Shown one piece after another: positions 1 to 7,308 of a DNA stretch of 46,386 nt. This DNA is from Lyngbya aestuarii BL J (GTDB lineage Bacteria; Cyanobacteriota; Cyanobacteriia; Cyanobacteriales; Microcoleaceae). Made by a program: the position numbers and the translations under genes. The DNA is taken from NCBI RefSeq assembly GCF_000478195.2, contig NZ_AUZM01000051.1:1-46386 (forward strand), written 5' to 3'. The notes beneath the pieces are model-generated. The model did not search any database. It saw nothing but the letters and a program-made list of their open reading frames with translations, and had not been told where the DNA came from. Positions within the stretch are counted from its first letter, which is position 1; every line of letters begins with the position of its first letter.

Positions 1-597
1 TAAACCCTTTAAAATATGCTCAACAACTTGGGGAATCGATTGAATTTCTCCGCGATCATAACGATCAGAAAGTTCGATAAACATATCACTCATCACTCGC
101 CAAAATTGACCTAACGCACTGTAATAACACAGTTGACGAATGTGTTCTGTGAGAAAATCAGGAAAGAGTTTATTGAGTCCTAAAATTAACAGATTATTCT
201 TAAATCTCCCTTGAATAGCTTGGTTTGCACGCTGTTGAAATTCGGGAGAATCTAAGTAAGCATCTAGCCCACCGCCCCCATGCCACAGCATCGCTTTCAT
301 GCAATATTCTGCATATTCGTAGTTAATCCGATCATGTCCCCAATGTTGTAGCAATTTTGACAGCGTAAATTCTCCATTGAAATATTTAAAAAAGGGAAAG
401 AATACCAAGAATTGATGGTTGGCAATGTAAATTAGATTACGAGAGTACGCATCTAAAACCACACCATAACTTTTAAGAATACCAACAACTTCGACTACAT
501 TTTCCGGGTAGTCAGACAGAAGGGCATCACCTGTTTGCAGTCGTTGGATGTATTCTTCGAGGGGATGTGAAATAGGTTGAGATGTGGTACTGGTCAT
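1..597 (-). CDS. cupB: CO2 hydration protein CupB/ChpX, N-terminal part (cut by window edge)
   Basis: The first 199 codons are present, from an ATG at 597; the gene runs off the left edge. The product resembles the CO2 hydration protein family (CupA/CupB, also ChpY/ChpX). These proteins dock on a specialised NDH-1 complex at the thylakoid and convert CO2 to bicarbonate in a vectorial way. The readable part is soluble, with the family-like stretch LLQHWGHDRINYEYAEYC and no membrane segment. It lies 96 bp downstream of ndhD on the same strand, as in ndhF-ndhD-cup operons. I prefer CupB (constitutive, low-affinity) over CupA because the operon faces a ccmK2-K1-L-M-N cluster, an arrangement I recall from Anabaena PCC 7120 for ndhF4-ndhD4-chpX. 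The paralogue choice is inference; the family call is strong. Confidence 0.85.
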   Translation of the reverse strand, partial: MTSTTSQPISHPLEEYIQRLQTGDALLSDYPENVVEVVGILKSYGVVLDAYSRNLIYIANHQFLVFFPFFKYFNGEFTLSKLLQHWGHDRINYEYAEYCMKAMLWHGGGGLDAYLDSPEFQQRANQAIQGRFKNNLLILGLNKLFPDFLTEHIRQLCYYSALGQFWRVMSDMFIELSDRYDRGEIQSIPQVVEHILKGL

Positions 598-693
598 AAG
601 CTGGTTTTCCGTTGTTTGTTCGTTGTTAATTGTTTGTCGTTATGATGACAAGCTTTTAGAGGGCTGAACCTCAAAACTTTTGAATCCAGTCCT

Positions 694-2211
694 CTATTTT
701 AATATTTTAAATTGATTGGTTTGGGAAGCCTTAGCAACCGTCGCCGAAAGACTCACTAAAGCCGTTGTTGTACTTTCACTTAAGTTAATCATCAAACTCG
801 GTTGAATCCCCAAAATTGTGATAATAATTGCCAAAGCAATAGCAGGAATTCGATCGCGCCATTGAACTGGCGGTAAATTCACCACCCAATCAGATAAACG
901 TCCAAAAAACCCCCGGTTAATCAGAATTAGGAAATACACGGAAGTTAAACCCGTTCCAATCATGCACAATAAAGTTTGTACTGGAAAAACGGCAATACTA
1001 CCGCGAAACACAATAAATTCAGAAATAAATCCAACTAAACCCGGAATTCCTGAACTCGCCATTACTGCTAATATCATTAAACTGCCAATTAAAGGCAAAC
1101 CCCGTTCAGGATTGAGAAGTCCACGCAACACATTCAAATCCCGACTTCCTGATTTTTTATAAACCACTCCCACTAATAAAAAAAGCAACCCCGAAATCAA
1201 ACCATGACTCACCATTTGCATCACAGATCCGAGTAAACTCAACGACGTCGCCGCAGCAAATGCGAGGAGAATATAACCCATATGAGCAATCGAACTATAA
1301 GCCACCATTTTCTTCATATCAGTTTGAGAAATGGCGCAGAAAGCCCCATACAATACACTCACAACCGCCCAACTTGCCATCCAAGGAGCAACGATATTCC
1401 AAGCATCAGGAAATAATCCTACTCCAAACCGCAATAAACCATAAGTTCCGAGCTTGAGTAAAATTCCGGCTAATAAGACAGAAATCGGTGTAGAGGCTTC
1501 CACGTGGGCATCGGGTAGCCAAGTATGAAACGGAACTAAAGGAATTTTAATTCCAAACCCGATCACAATTCCAGTTAATAAAATTAATTGCGTTTTTAGC
1601 GGTAAAGCGGCAATTCCTAAAGATCCTGAACTCAGTATGGCTAAATCAAAATTAGGGGCAGAAGTCAGGAACACAATTCCCAAGAAAGAAGCTAAGATTA
1701 AAATCCCTGAAATCGCAGTATAAATTAAAAATTTAGTGGCAGCATAACCCCGTTTTTCCCCTCCCCAAATTGCAATTAATAGATAAAGCGGGATAAGTTC
1801 GAGTTCATAAAATAGCAAAAAGAGCAGGAGGTTTTGAGCCAAAAATGTTCCCGCAATTCCCGAAGCAATAAACAGAATTAAGATATAGTACAGTCGATGC
1901 CGACTAATATTAGCTTCTGTACTCCAAATGGCAATTGTAGTTAACAAGCCACTAAGAATGATTAGAGGCAATGACAAACCATCTAAGCCTAAATAATAGT
2001 TTAATCCCAAAGTTTCAATCCAGGGAATAAACTCACTCATTTGTAAGTCGGGAAGATCGGGGTTAAATAGACGGGCTAAAACCAATGACCAAATAAACAA
2101 ACTTCCAGCAACTAAAGAGGCGACTTGACGAGCTTGTTTAGCAGTTAATTCTGGCCAAAATCCAATAATTGTAGCGCCGAGAAGGGGTATCCAAATAAAA
2201 ACACTTAGCAT
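694..2211 (-). CDS. ndhD4: NDH-1 subunit NdhD4 (CO2-uptake type)
   Basis: This is a proton-pumping antiporter-like subunit of NDH-1, about 505 residues and hydrophobic throughout, with roughly 14 predicted membrane helices. Family marks include the conserved Glu in LLFYELELIPLYLL and the Lys/His-rich stretch GIKIPLVPFHTWLPDAHVEA. A reading frame extends upstream to a TTG at 2259, but the ATG at 2211 (MLSVFIWIPLLGA) gives the normal NdhD N-terminus, so I start there. It sits between ndhF and cupB on the same strand, which marks it as a D3/D4-type subunit of the CO2-uptake complex and not the respiratory NdhD1/D2. Assignment to D4 rests on the neighbouring divergent ccm cluster and is inference. 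Confidence 0.88.
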   Translation of the reverse strand: MLSVFIWIPLLGATIIGFWPELTAKQARQVASLVAGSLFIWSLVLARLFNPDLPDLQMSEFIPWIETLGLNYYLGLDGLSLPLIILSGLLTTIAIWSTEANISRHRLYYILILFIASGIAGTFLAQNLLLFLLFYELELIPLYLLIAIWGGEKRGYAATKFLIYTAISGILILASFLGIVFLTSAPNFDLAILSSGSLGIAALPLKTQLILLTGIVIGFGIKIPLVPFHTWLPDAHVEASTPISVLLAGILLKLGTYGLLRFGVGLFPDAWNIVAPWMASWAVVSVLYGAFCAISQTDMKKMVAYSSIAHMGYILLAFAAATSLSLLGSVMQMVSHGLISGLLFLLVGVVYKKSGSRDLNVLRGLLNPERGLPLIGSLMILAVMASSGIPGLVGFISEFIVFRGSIAVFPVQTLLCMIGTGLTSVYFLILINRGFFGRLSDWVVNLPPVQWRDRIPAIALAIIITILGIQPSLMINLSESTTTALVSLSATVAKASQTNQFKILK

Positions 2212-2320
2212 GGAATCTTGATAATATTTTGTTGAGGATTCGGGTGTTAAAGAAAGCAAAAGATAGAAGGCAAAGATAGACGTTTATTCGTTAGTGCTTA
2301 AATCAAACAGTAAACCCAGT

Positions 2321-4192
2321 CTAAAATTGCCACAACATTAAAATAACCAGCAAACCGACTCCGATAGTGATAGTCAGGACATAAATTTGAGATTGACCCG
2401 AAATACTGTATTTTAAACCTTCACCACTGCCTAAAGTCGCCAACCCTAAAATGTTCACAATCCCATCAATAATATAGCGATCAATCCAAGCACTAATCGC
2501 CGAAATCCGACTCACTAACAACACCACTGTTAAACCGTAAAGTCGATCAATATAGAAGTCATAGGCGAGCAGTTCTTGTACCGATTTCCAGGGGAGTTGA
2601 ACTGGTCTTTTCGTGACCCCATATAAGTAAAGTGCGGCTCCAATTGCCACCCCAATTACACCTGAGATTAATAACAAAGGAACAGCCGCTTGATGAATGA
2701 ATGCGTTGAAACTTGAGGCTGAAGTGTCCAGTGAAGGGGATGACCAACTTAATAATAATTGCCATTGTTGCAACATCAGAGGAACCAACAAAGTGACAAT
2801 CGTCATCGACACCATCGGTAAGGCCATCGGCCAGGGAACTTCCGGTGTACGACGAGTTTTGGGTTGGGGTTTTCCAGCAAAGACTAAACCAAACACTCGA
2901 GTTAAATTCAAAGCCGTTAAACCATTAACCAGCAACAAAATTAGAACTAACCACCAAGGTACTTCCCAAAATCCATCTAACCAACGCCGCATCGTCCAAA
3001 ACATTCCCAAAGGCAGCACCGCAACCATGCCACTTGCCCCCACGAGGAAAGCCGTTGTTGTTGCAGGCATCCGTGACCATAACCCCCCCATTTCGGTCAT
3101 ATCCTGGGTGCTAGTGGTGAGAATAATCGCCCCGACACTCATAAACAGCAGGGCTTTGGCGAGGGCATGAGTCAGCAGCAGTAATAAGGCAACATCGACT
3201 TGGTGCAAGCCAACCGCGATGAATACTAAGCCTAAATAAGCGCTGGTTGTGTGGGAAAAAGCCCGTTTAATGTCAATTTGAGCGATCGCCACTAAACTCG
3301 CCCCGATCGCAGTTGCTGTTCCCAATGCGATCAAGGCACCATCTGTAATGGGAGAAAGAGCTAAAACTGGTTGCAGTTTAATTAAGACAAAAGCACCGCC
3401 TGAAACTACAATGGAGTTTCGCAAAATTGACGCCGGGTTAGGGCCTTCCATCGCTTTATCTAGCCATAAATGCAAGGGAAATTGAGCGCATTTCCCGATT
3501 GGCCCGGCAATTAACGCTAAACCCAGTAAAGTTGCGGTAAGCGGTTGTAACTGAGCGGTTTCTGCCCAAAATTCTAAGTCGGAAAAGGTTAAACTACCCG
3601 ACAAAGCGGAAACCGCAACCACCCCCATCAACAGCAACACATCCCCAACTCGCTTGGTGAGAAAGGCATCGCGGGCGGCTGTCACCACCAAGGGTTGAGC
3701 GTACCAGAACCCCACCAGCAAGTAGGTTGAGAGGGTTAGCATTTCGAGCAACCCATAGGTGAGGAATAGGGAGTCACTCAGAGCGATACCACTGATGGCG
3801 GCTTCAAAGAAACCCAGTAAGGCATAAAACCGAGCGATCGCCCAGTCTTTTTCCATATACCCTAAAGCATAGAATTGAGCGATTAAACTCAATCCTGCCA
3901 CTAATTCCATCGCGCCTACACTCAAGGGGGAGATTTCAACAACAAAGGAGATATCTAAGCCCGGGGCGGTTAACCAAGAATAAGTCAGATGTAAGGGAAG
4001 ATGATTCCAAGTGATTCTAAACAGCAGTGAACCGTGAATGAAGGCTAAGACTGTCATCAATAAATTAATATAGGCAGCCGGTCTTGGCCCTGTACGTCGG
4101 ACTAGCCCCATTGCCCAAGGTAGGGTCAATATCGCCCCGATTAATCCATAGAATGGTATACACCAACTCGTTTGTAGAAGGAACTGAGTCAT
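2321..4192 (-). CDS. ndhF4: NDH-1 subunit NdhF4 (CO2-uptake type)
   Basis: This is a 623-residue membrane protein of the NdhF/NuoL antiporter family and the distal proton-channel subunit of NDH-1. Conserved stretches are KCAQFPLHLWLDKAMEGPNP around residues 235-260 and a C-terminal extension with a long amphipathic helix and terminal membrane segments. The start is an ATG at 4192. It is the first gene of the leftward operon ndhF4-ndhD4-cupB, with a gap of about 110 bp to the ndhD4 ATG. The partners define the NDH-1MS-type complex that energises CO2 hydration. Its upstream side is the scarred region before ccmK2, so its promoter must lie between about 4193 and the sbtA-like remnant ending at 4410, unless it reads through from further right. 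Confidence 0.88.
   Translation of the reverse strand: MTQFLLQTSWCIPFYGLIGAILTLPWAMGLVRRTGPRPAAYINLLMTVLAFIHGSLLFRITWNHLPLHLTYSWLTAPGLDISFVVEISPLSVGAMELVAGLSLIAQFYALGYMEKDWAIARFYALLGFFEAAISGIALSDSLFLTYGLLEMLTLSTYLLVGFWYAQPLVVTAARDAFLTKRVGDVLLLMGVVAVSALSGSLTFSDLEFWAETAQLQPLTATLLGLALIAGPIGKCAQFPLHLWLDKAMEGPNPASILRNSIVVSGGAFVLIKLQPVLALSPITDGALIALGTATAIGASLVAIAQIDIKRAFSHTTSAYLGLVFIAVGLHQVDVALLLLLTHALAKALLFMSVGAIILTTSTQDMTEMGGLWSRMPATTTAFLVGASGMVAVLPLGMFWTMRRWLDGFWEVPWWLVLILLLVNGLTALNLTRVFGLVFAGKPQPKTRRTPEVPWPMALPMVSMTIVTLLVPLMLQQWQLLLSWSSPSLDTSASSFNAFIHQAAVPLLLISGVIGVAIGAALYLYGVTKRPVQLPWKSVQELLAYDFYIDRLYGLTVVLLVSRISAISAWIDRYIIDGIVNILGLATLGSGEGLKYSISGQSQIYVLTITIGVGLLVILMLWQF
3283..3290. repeat. HIP1 octamer (example of scattered copies)
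   Basis: GCGATCGC occurs repeatedly in the window: near 3285, 3836, 9111, 9329, 15710, 27487, 28111, 28963, 31227, 32083, 32401, 32459, 32788, 41826 and 42436. It is the highly iterated palindrome of many cyanobacterial genomes. Copies gather in the glutamate synthase and glycosidase genes and are nearly absent from the polysaccharide locus. Confidence 0.8.
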
Positions 4193-4409
4193 TGATAATG
4201 TTTCCGGAAATGGCTCCTAGAATAAGCTTTTTTAATGCTGATTATTTAATTTAATGATTCTCGCATTACTTGGGGTATTCGTCTATACTCTCGTTTAAAT
4301 TTACGTCGATTGGAGTAGTCTGTATTCAAGAACAGAGTCGGGAAAATCTTGACTTTAATTTCAGTCGTGAGTCGATCTTCTTGATCGGCTATCTCATCAA
4401 GAGTGCCAT

Positions 4410-4700
4410 TCAAATATATAAACTAGGATTTGCTTCAGGAACGGACATTCGCATGGCCCCAGGAACGGCAATATAAGAGGCACTTGCACACAACACCGCA
4501 AATAATAAAGCGTTGCCTTTTGACATTCCGATTATAGCTGCGATTAAAATTACCAGAATGGCGTTAAAAACGGGCATTAAAATTTAAAATCTAATGAAAA
4601 ATGATCCGCTTTTTTTCAAGTCTTGAATACGACGGGCTGCCACTAACCCCATATCCAGCAATAAAAAGGTTAAAACGCCATAAAATAGATCTCCTTTGAC
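4410..4700 (-). pseudogene. SbtA-like bicarbonate transporter remnant
   Basis: Translating the minus strand from 4700 gives 97 codons. They read like the C-terminal third of a sodium-dependent bicarbonate transport family permease (SbtA/DUF897): LTFLLLDMGLVAARRIQDLK, then LCASASYIAVPGAMRMSVPE and EANPSLY. The frame is broken by a TAA at 4586-4584 and ends in a TGA at 4412-4410, where homology stops. The N-terminal two thirds are missing, because the upstream side abuts the right end of an IS200/IS605 element. The family call comes from recognising the conserved ASASYIAVP and PEANPSLY segments. It is a dead relic of a transporter whose function, bicarbonate uptake, matches the surrounding carbon-concentrating genes. 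Confidence 0.75.
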
Positions 4701-4704
4701 ATAC

Positions 4705-4727
4705 TCCCCCGGTTAAAAAGTGGGGGA
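4705..4727 (-). repeat. IS200/IS605 right-end hairpin
   Basis: A short stem of CCCCC (4706-4710) pairs with GGGGG (4722-4726), extended by one T-A pair, around an A/T-rich loop. It lies just past the 3' end of the tnpB fragment and directly against the SbtA-like frame. Imperfect subterminal hairpins of this kind are the end structures of IS200/IS605 elements, and in intact elements the guide RNA of TnpB ends here. Confidence 0.55.
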
Positions 4728-4735
4728 TTCTAAGT

Positions 4736-5080
4736 TCAAACAATAGTTGCCGGAAAATCCGGTCTAACACTACCTAATTTAAGAGTTGATCCCCAAACTT
4801 TTTTGATATTTAAAGAGGCGTTTTCGTCCCGTCCATTAATACTTAAACAAGACGGGCAACGCCACTCTCTGATTGCTAGATCTAACTTTTCTAGAATGTG
4901 ACCGCAGGCAAAACAAGTCTTGCTAGATGGATACCACGGGTCAATAAAAATAATTAATTTACTTTTCTTAGTAGCAACCCATTCTAGAATTTCAATCAAC
5001 TCACCAAACGCTAAGTCTGAGATTTTACGTCCCCAAAGTTTCTGCATTCCTTTGGGTTGATCAACAAATGTGCAACTCAC
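4736..5080 (-). pseudogene. tnpB: Truncated tnpB (IS200/IS605 OrfB), C-terminal fragment
   Basis: About 100 residues match the C-terminus of TnpB, the RNA-guided nuclease of IS200/IS605 elements: KGMQKLWGRKISDLAFGELI, then a zinc ribbon with CFACG and CPSC pairs, then NGRDENASLNI, which carries the third RuvC acidic residue. A full TnpB is about 370-400 residues. Here the N-terminal domain and the first two RuvC motifs are missing, and the residues before KGMQ do not look like TnpB. The frame is open upstream only to a TAG at 5173-5171. It is a non-functional remnant whose right end lies inside the SbtA-like pseudogene, so the element probably inserted there before a deletion removed its left part. 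Confidence 0.82.
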
Positions 5081-5383
5081 TTCAGCAAGGGGATTGTTTG
5101 GAATGTCCGTTGAACTGGGTATTTGCTCACAATCGACTTTGCTAAGATTAGGTATTTTTACTGCTTTTCTCTAAAAGTTAAAAAGTGTTAAAAAATAATA
5201 AGTATATAAACAGCTTTTGGATTTTTATAGATCTACCATAAGGAACTCTTTTCTGACAATACACGGGTTTGATCTGAGTTCACAATGAATCATTTTTTTT
5301 GTAAAGTAATATAGAGTTTGTAACGAAATATCTTGATCATTTCAACAAAACTTCTGGAGAGTCGTTCTCGATTTTCACCAATG

Positions 5384-5426
5384 GTCTGTGCCGTCTCCGT
5401 CGTAAAAGGGCGGAGTAATCTGTGAC
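5384..5426. repeat. Interspersed palindromic repeat, copy 1
   Basis: This 43-bp stretch aligns without gaps to 30910-30952. The shared blocks are CTCCGTCG, then a 5-6 nt variable centre, then GGCGGAGTAATCTGTGACT. The inner arms CTCCGTC and GGCGGAG pair around the centre. The outer arm is degenerate here but intact in copy 2. It lies in the non-coding stretch before ccmK2. Confidence 0.6.
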
Positions 5427-5761
5427 TCAAACAGAAATCAACAGGATCAAAGCCAGAAGTCGGAGTTGATCTGATCAACAAGCCAGATAAACAGAACCGT
5501 ACTGAGTTTAACTGGATCTAGGGTTTGATTTGCAGAACACTCAGAATTCTGGAGAGGTGGGAGGGAGTCAGGGTCATAGAAGCCTGAAAGTTTACTAAAA
5601 CCAAACTTTTTTAAGACAATATTAATTTTTATTACGCATTAATAATTTTAATTAAGTCCATCAGCAAGAATAATAGAGAATTATATTGTCAAGGGCGACA
5701 CAATTCTCCTATTCTATTAATCAGGGAGAAAGGTAAGAACCCTTCTAGAAGCGTACAGATG

Positions 5762-5775
5762 ACGACTCTAGTCGT
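5762..5775. promoter_or_regulatory. Perfect inverted repeat in the ccmK2 leader
   Basis: ACGACT and AGTCGT form perfect 6-bp arms separated by CT, 68 bp ahead of the ccmK2 ATG. It could be an operator half-site pair or a short hairpin in the leader. No regulator can be named from sequence. The ribosome site AGGAG lies at 5831-5835. Confidence 0.35.
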
Positions 5776-5842
5776 AATTCTACCGATTGGTCTAAAAAAA
5801 TACGCAGCTTGTTCTGCTTTTGTGTTCATTAGGAGTTAAACG

Positions 5843-6154
5843 ATGTCAATCGCTGTTGGGATGATTGAAACCATAGGTTTTCCGGCCGTTGTAGAAGCAG
5901 CCGACTCAATGGTGAAAGCCGCCCGAGTCACCTTAGTCGGATATGAAAAAATCGGAAGTGGTCGCGTCACCGTAATTGTTCGAGGCGATGTATCTGAAGT
6001 TCAAGCCTCCGTCGCGGCAGGAATTGAGGCTGTTAAGCGTGTCAATGGGGGTGAAGTCTCATCGACCCATATTATTGCTCGTCCCCACGAAAACTTGGAA
6101 TACGTTCTGCCCATCCGTTATACCGATGCTGTAGAACAGTTCCGGGCTTACTAA
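5843..6154 (+). CDS. ccmK2: Carboxysome shell hexamer protein CcmK2
   Basis: This is a 103-residue single BMC-domain protein that forms the hexameric tiles of the beta-carboxysome facets. Family marks are [20 protein letters not shown] at the N-terminus, the pore loop KIGSGRVT around residues 36-43, [17 protein letters not shown] and the short C-terminal helix ending VEQFRAY. The length of 103 residues and first place in the operon fit CcmK2 better than CcmK1. The ATG follows AGGAG at 5831-5835. It opens the operon ccmK2-K1-L-M-N-O. The leader just before the ATG resembles that of ccmK1, consistent with duplication of gene plus ribosome site. Confidence 0.95.
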   Translation: MSIAVGMIETIGFPAVVEAADSMVKAARVTLVGYEKIGSGRVTVIVRGDVSEVQASVAAGIEAVKRVNGGEVSSTHIIARPHENLEYVLPIRYTDAVEQFRAY

Positions 6155-6202
6155 AACAACTATGCAGTTCAGAATCATCTGGACTCGCTTCACTCATCCG
6201 TC

Positions 6203-6297
6203 GTCGTACAAGATTCACCAGCAAGGACGCTAGCAGCAAGTCATGTTGTTGTGAAATTCCTCTCCGGGAACAGGTTAGTGAGTCAGTCTTGTACGAC
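6203..6297 (+). repeat. Long inverted repeat between ccmK2 and ccmK1
   Basis: GTCGTACAAGA (6203-6213) is perfectly complementary to TCTTGTACGAC (6287-6297), enclosing about 73 nt that contain weaker pairings. In the ccm transcript this would form a large stem-loop between the two shell genes. Roles such as processing, stabilisation of the ccmK2 message or attenuation are possible but not shown. Confidence 0.55.
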
Positions 6298-6339
6298 ATC
6301 AAAGTATGTTCATTGAATTGTTAGATCAGGAGTTAGACT

Positions 6340-6684
6340 ATGGCCATTGCAGTTGGTATGATTGAAACCTTAGGGTTTCCGGCTGTGGTAGAAGCAGCCG
6401 ATGCTATGGTAAAAGCAGCTCGGGTTACTCTCGTCGGATATGAGAAAATCGGGAGTGGACGAGTAACGGTAATTGTGCGAGGAGATGTTTCAGAAGTGCA
6501 AGCTTCCGTCGGAGCGGCTCAAGAATCTATAAAAAATCGAGTTAAAGGGGGTCAGGTTCTCTCCACTCATATTATTGCCCGTCCCCATGAAAACTTAGAA
6601 TACGTTCTACCGATTCGTTACACTGAAGCCGTAGAACAGTTCCGTGAAAGTGTCAGTGGAATTCGCTCACTCAACCGTCCCTAG
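6340..6684 (+). CDS. ccmK1: Carboxysome shell hexamer protein CcmK1
   Basis: This 114-residue BMC protein is nearly identical to the preceding CcmK2 over its first 85 residues, with the same pore loop KIGSGRVT. It differs by [18 protein letters not shown] in the middle and a longer C-terminal tail, [13 protein letters not shown]. The extra tail is typical of CcmK1, which co-assembles with CcmK2 in carboxysome facets. The ATG at 6340 follows AGGAG at 6328-6332. It lies 185 bp after ccmK2, and that spacer contains a strong inverted repeat, so the two genes may differ in message level. Confidence 0.94.
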   Translation: MAIAVGMIETLGFPAVVEAADAMVKAARVTLVGYEKIGSGRVTVIVRGDVSEVQASVGAAQESIKNRVKGGQVLSTHIIARPHENLEYVLPIRYTEAVEQFRESVSGIRSLNRP

Positions 6685-6920
6685 AGACCAGTCCGTTTTA
6701 GAAAAAACAGATAGGGATCAAGACCCACAAAAGATTATTCTGGTAAACAAAGAGTTTGATCGTCGATTCTGCTGTGTTTTCCATTTAGCCTATTAAGGTC
6801 TTGCACCCGTGCCAGTCCAAATCTGATTTAATGGCATTATTGCTGAACTCTAAACCCTTCACGGCTGACGAGCTGATCATTGAAACGCCAACAAAATAGC
6901 ACATTCCCCACTAAAGCCCC

Positions 6921-7223
6921 ATGAAAATTGCCAGAGTTATTGGCACTGTTGTGAGTACCCAAAAAGAGCCAAGTTTGAGAGGCTCAAAATTTCTACTCTT
7001 GCAATTCATTGATGAAGCCGGAGAAACCCTCCCGGAATATGAAGTAGCACTCGATTTCGTTGGGGCGGGCTTTAATGAGTGGGTTCTTGTCACACGGGGA
7101 AGTGCAGCTCGTCAAATTCCCGGAAGTGAAACTCGTCCGAGTGACGCGGCTGTAGTAGCAATTATAGATACCATTACAGCGGGAAATCGTTCGCTCTACA
7201 GCAAAAAAGATCAGGAACGTTAG
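6921..7223 (+). CDS. ccmL: Carboxysome shell vertex protein CcmL
   Basis: This 100-residue protein of the EutN/CcmL family forms pentamers that cap the vertices of the icosahedral carboxysome. Marks are MKIARVIGTVVSTQKEPSLR at the start and VGAGFNEWVLVTRGSAAR in the middle. The length is normal for the family. It is third in the ccm operon, 236 bp after ccmK1 and 85 bp before ccmM. No strong Shine-Dalgarno sequence is visible before the ATG, which fits a protein needed in only 60 copies per shell; that link is inference. Confidence 0.95.
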   Translation: MKIARVIGTVVSTQKEPSLRGSKFLLLQFIDEAGETLPEYEVALDFVGAGFNEWVLVTRGSAARQIPGSETRPSDAAVVAIIDTITAGNRSLYSKKDQER

Positions 7224-7308
7224 TCTCACCCTCTGAGCTAAATTTTCTGATCGATTTCACAGTAAACAACAGAAAACTAATTAAAGATTGGTTAGGAGAA
7301 ATTCAATT

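Larger units (their letters stand above)
4193..5842. other. Scarred intergenic region between the ndhF4 and ccmK2 operons
   Basis: This 1.65 kb holds no intact gene. From left to right there is a short likely promoter zone for ndhF4, an SbtA-like pseudogene fragment (4410-4700, minus), an IS200/IS605 right-end hairpin (4705-4727), a truncated tnpB (4736-5080, minus), an AT-rich stretch, a palindromic repeat (5384-5426) and the leader of ccmK2 (about 5560-5842). A frame at 5290-5481 (minus) that reads through the palindrome has no recognisable relatives and is not called as a gene. Confidence 0.7.

Noticed and set aside
4270-4476. A 68-codon plus-strand frame
   Set aside because: It overlaps the minus-strand SbtA-like relic in its second half and has no recognisable features.
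5290-5481. A 63-codon minus-strand frame before ccmK2
   Set aside because: It runs through the palindromic repeat and shares only the repeat-encoded peptide with glutamate synthase; there is no family feature or ribosome site.
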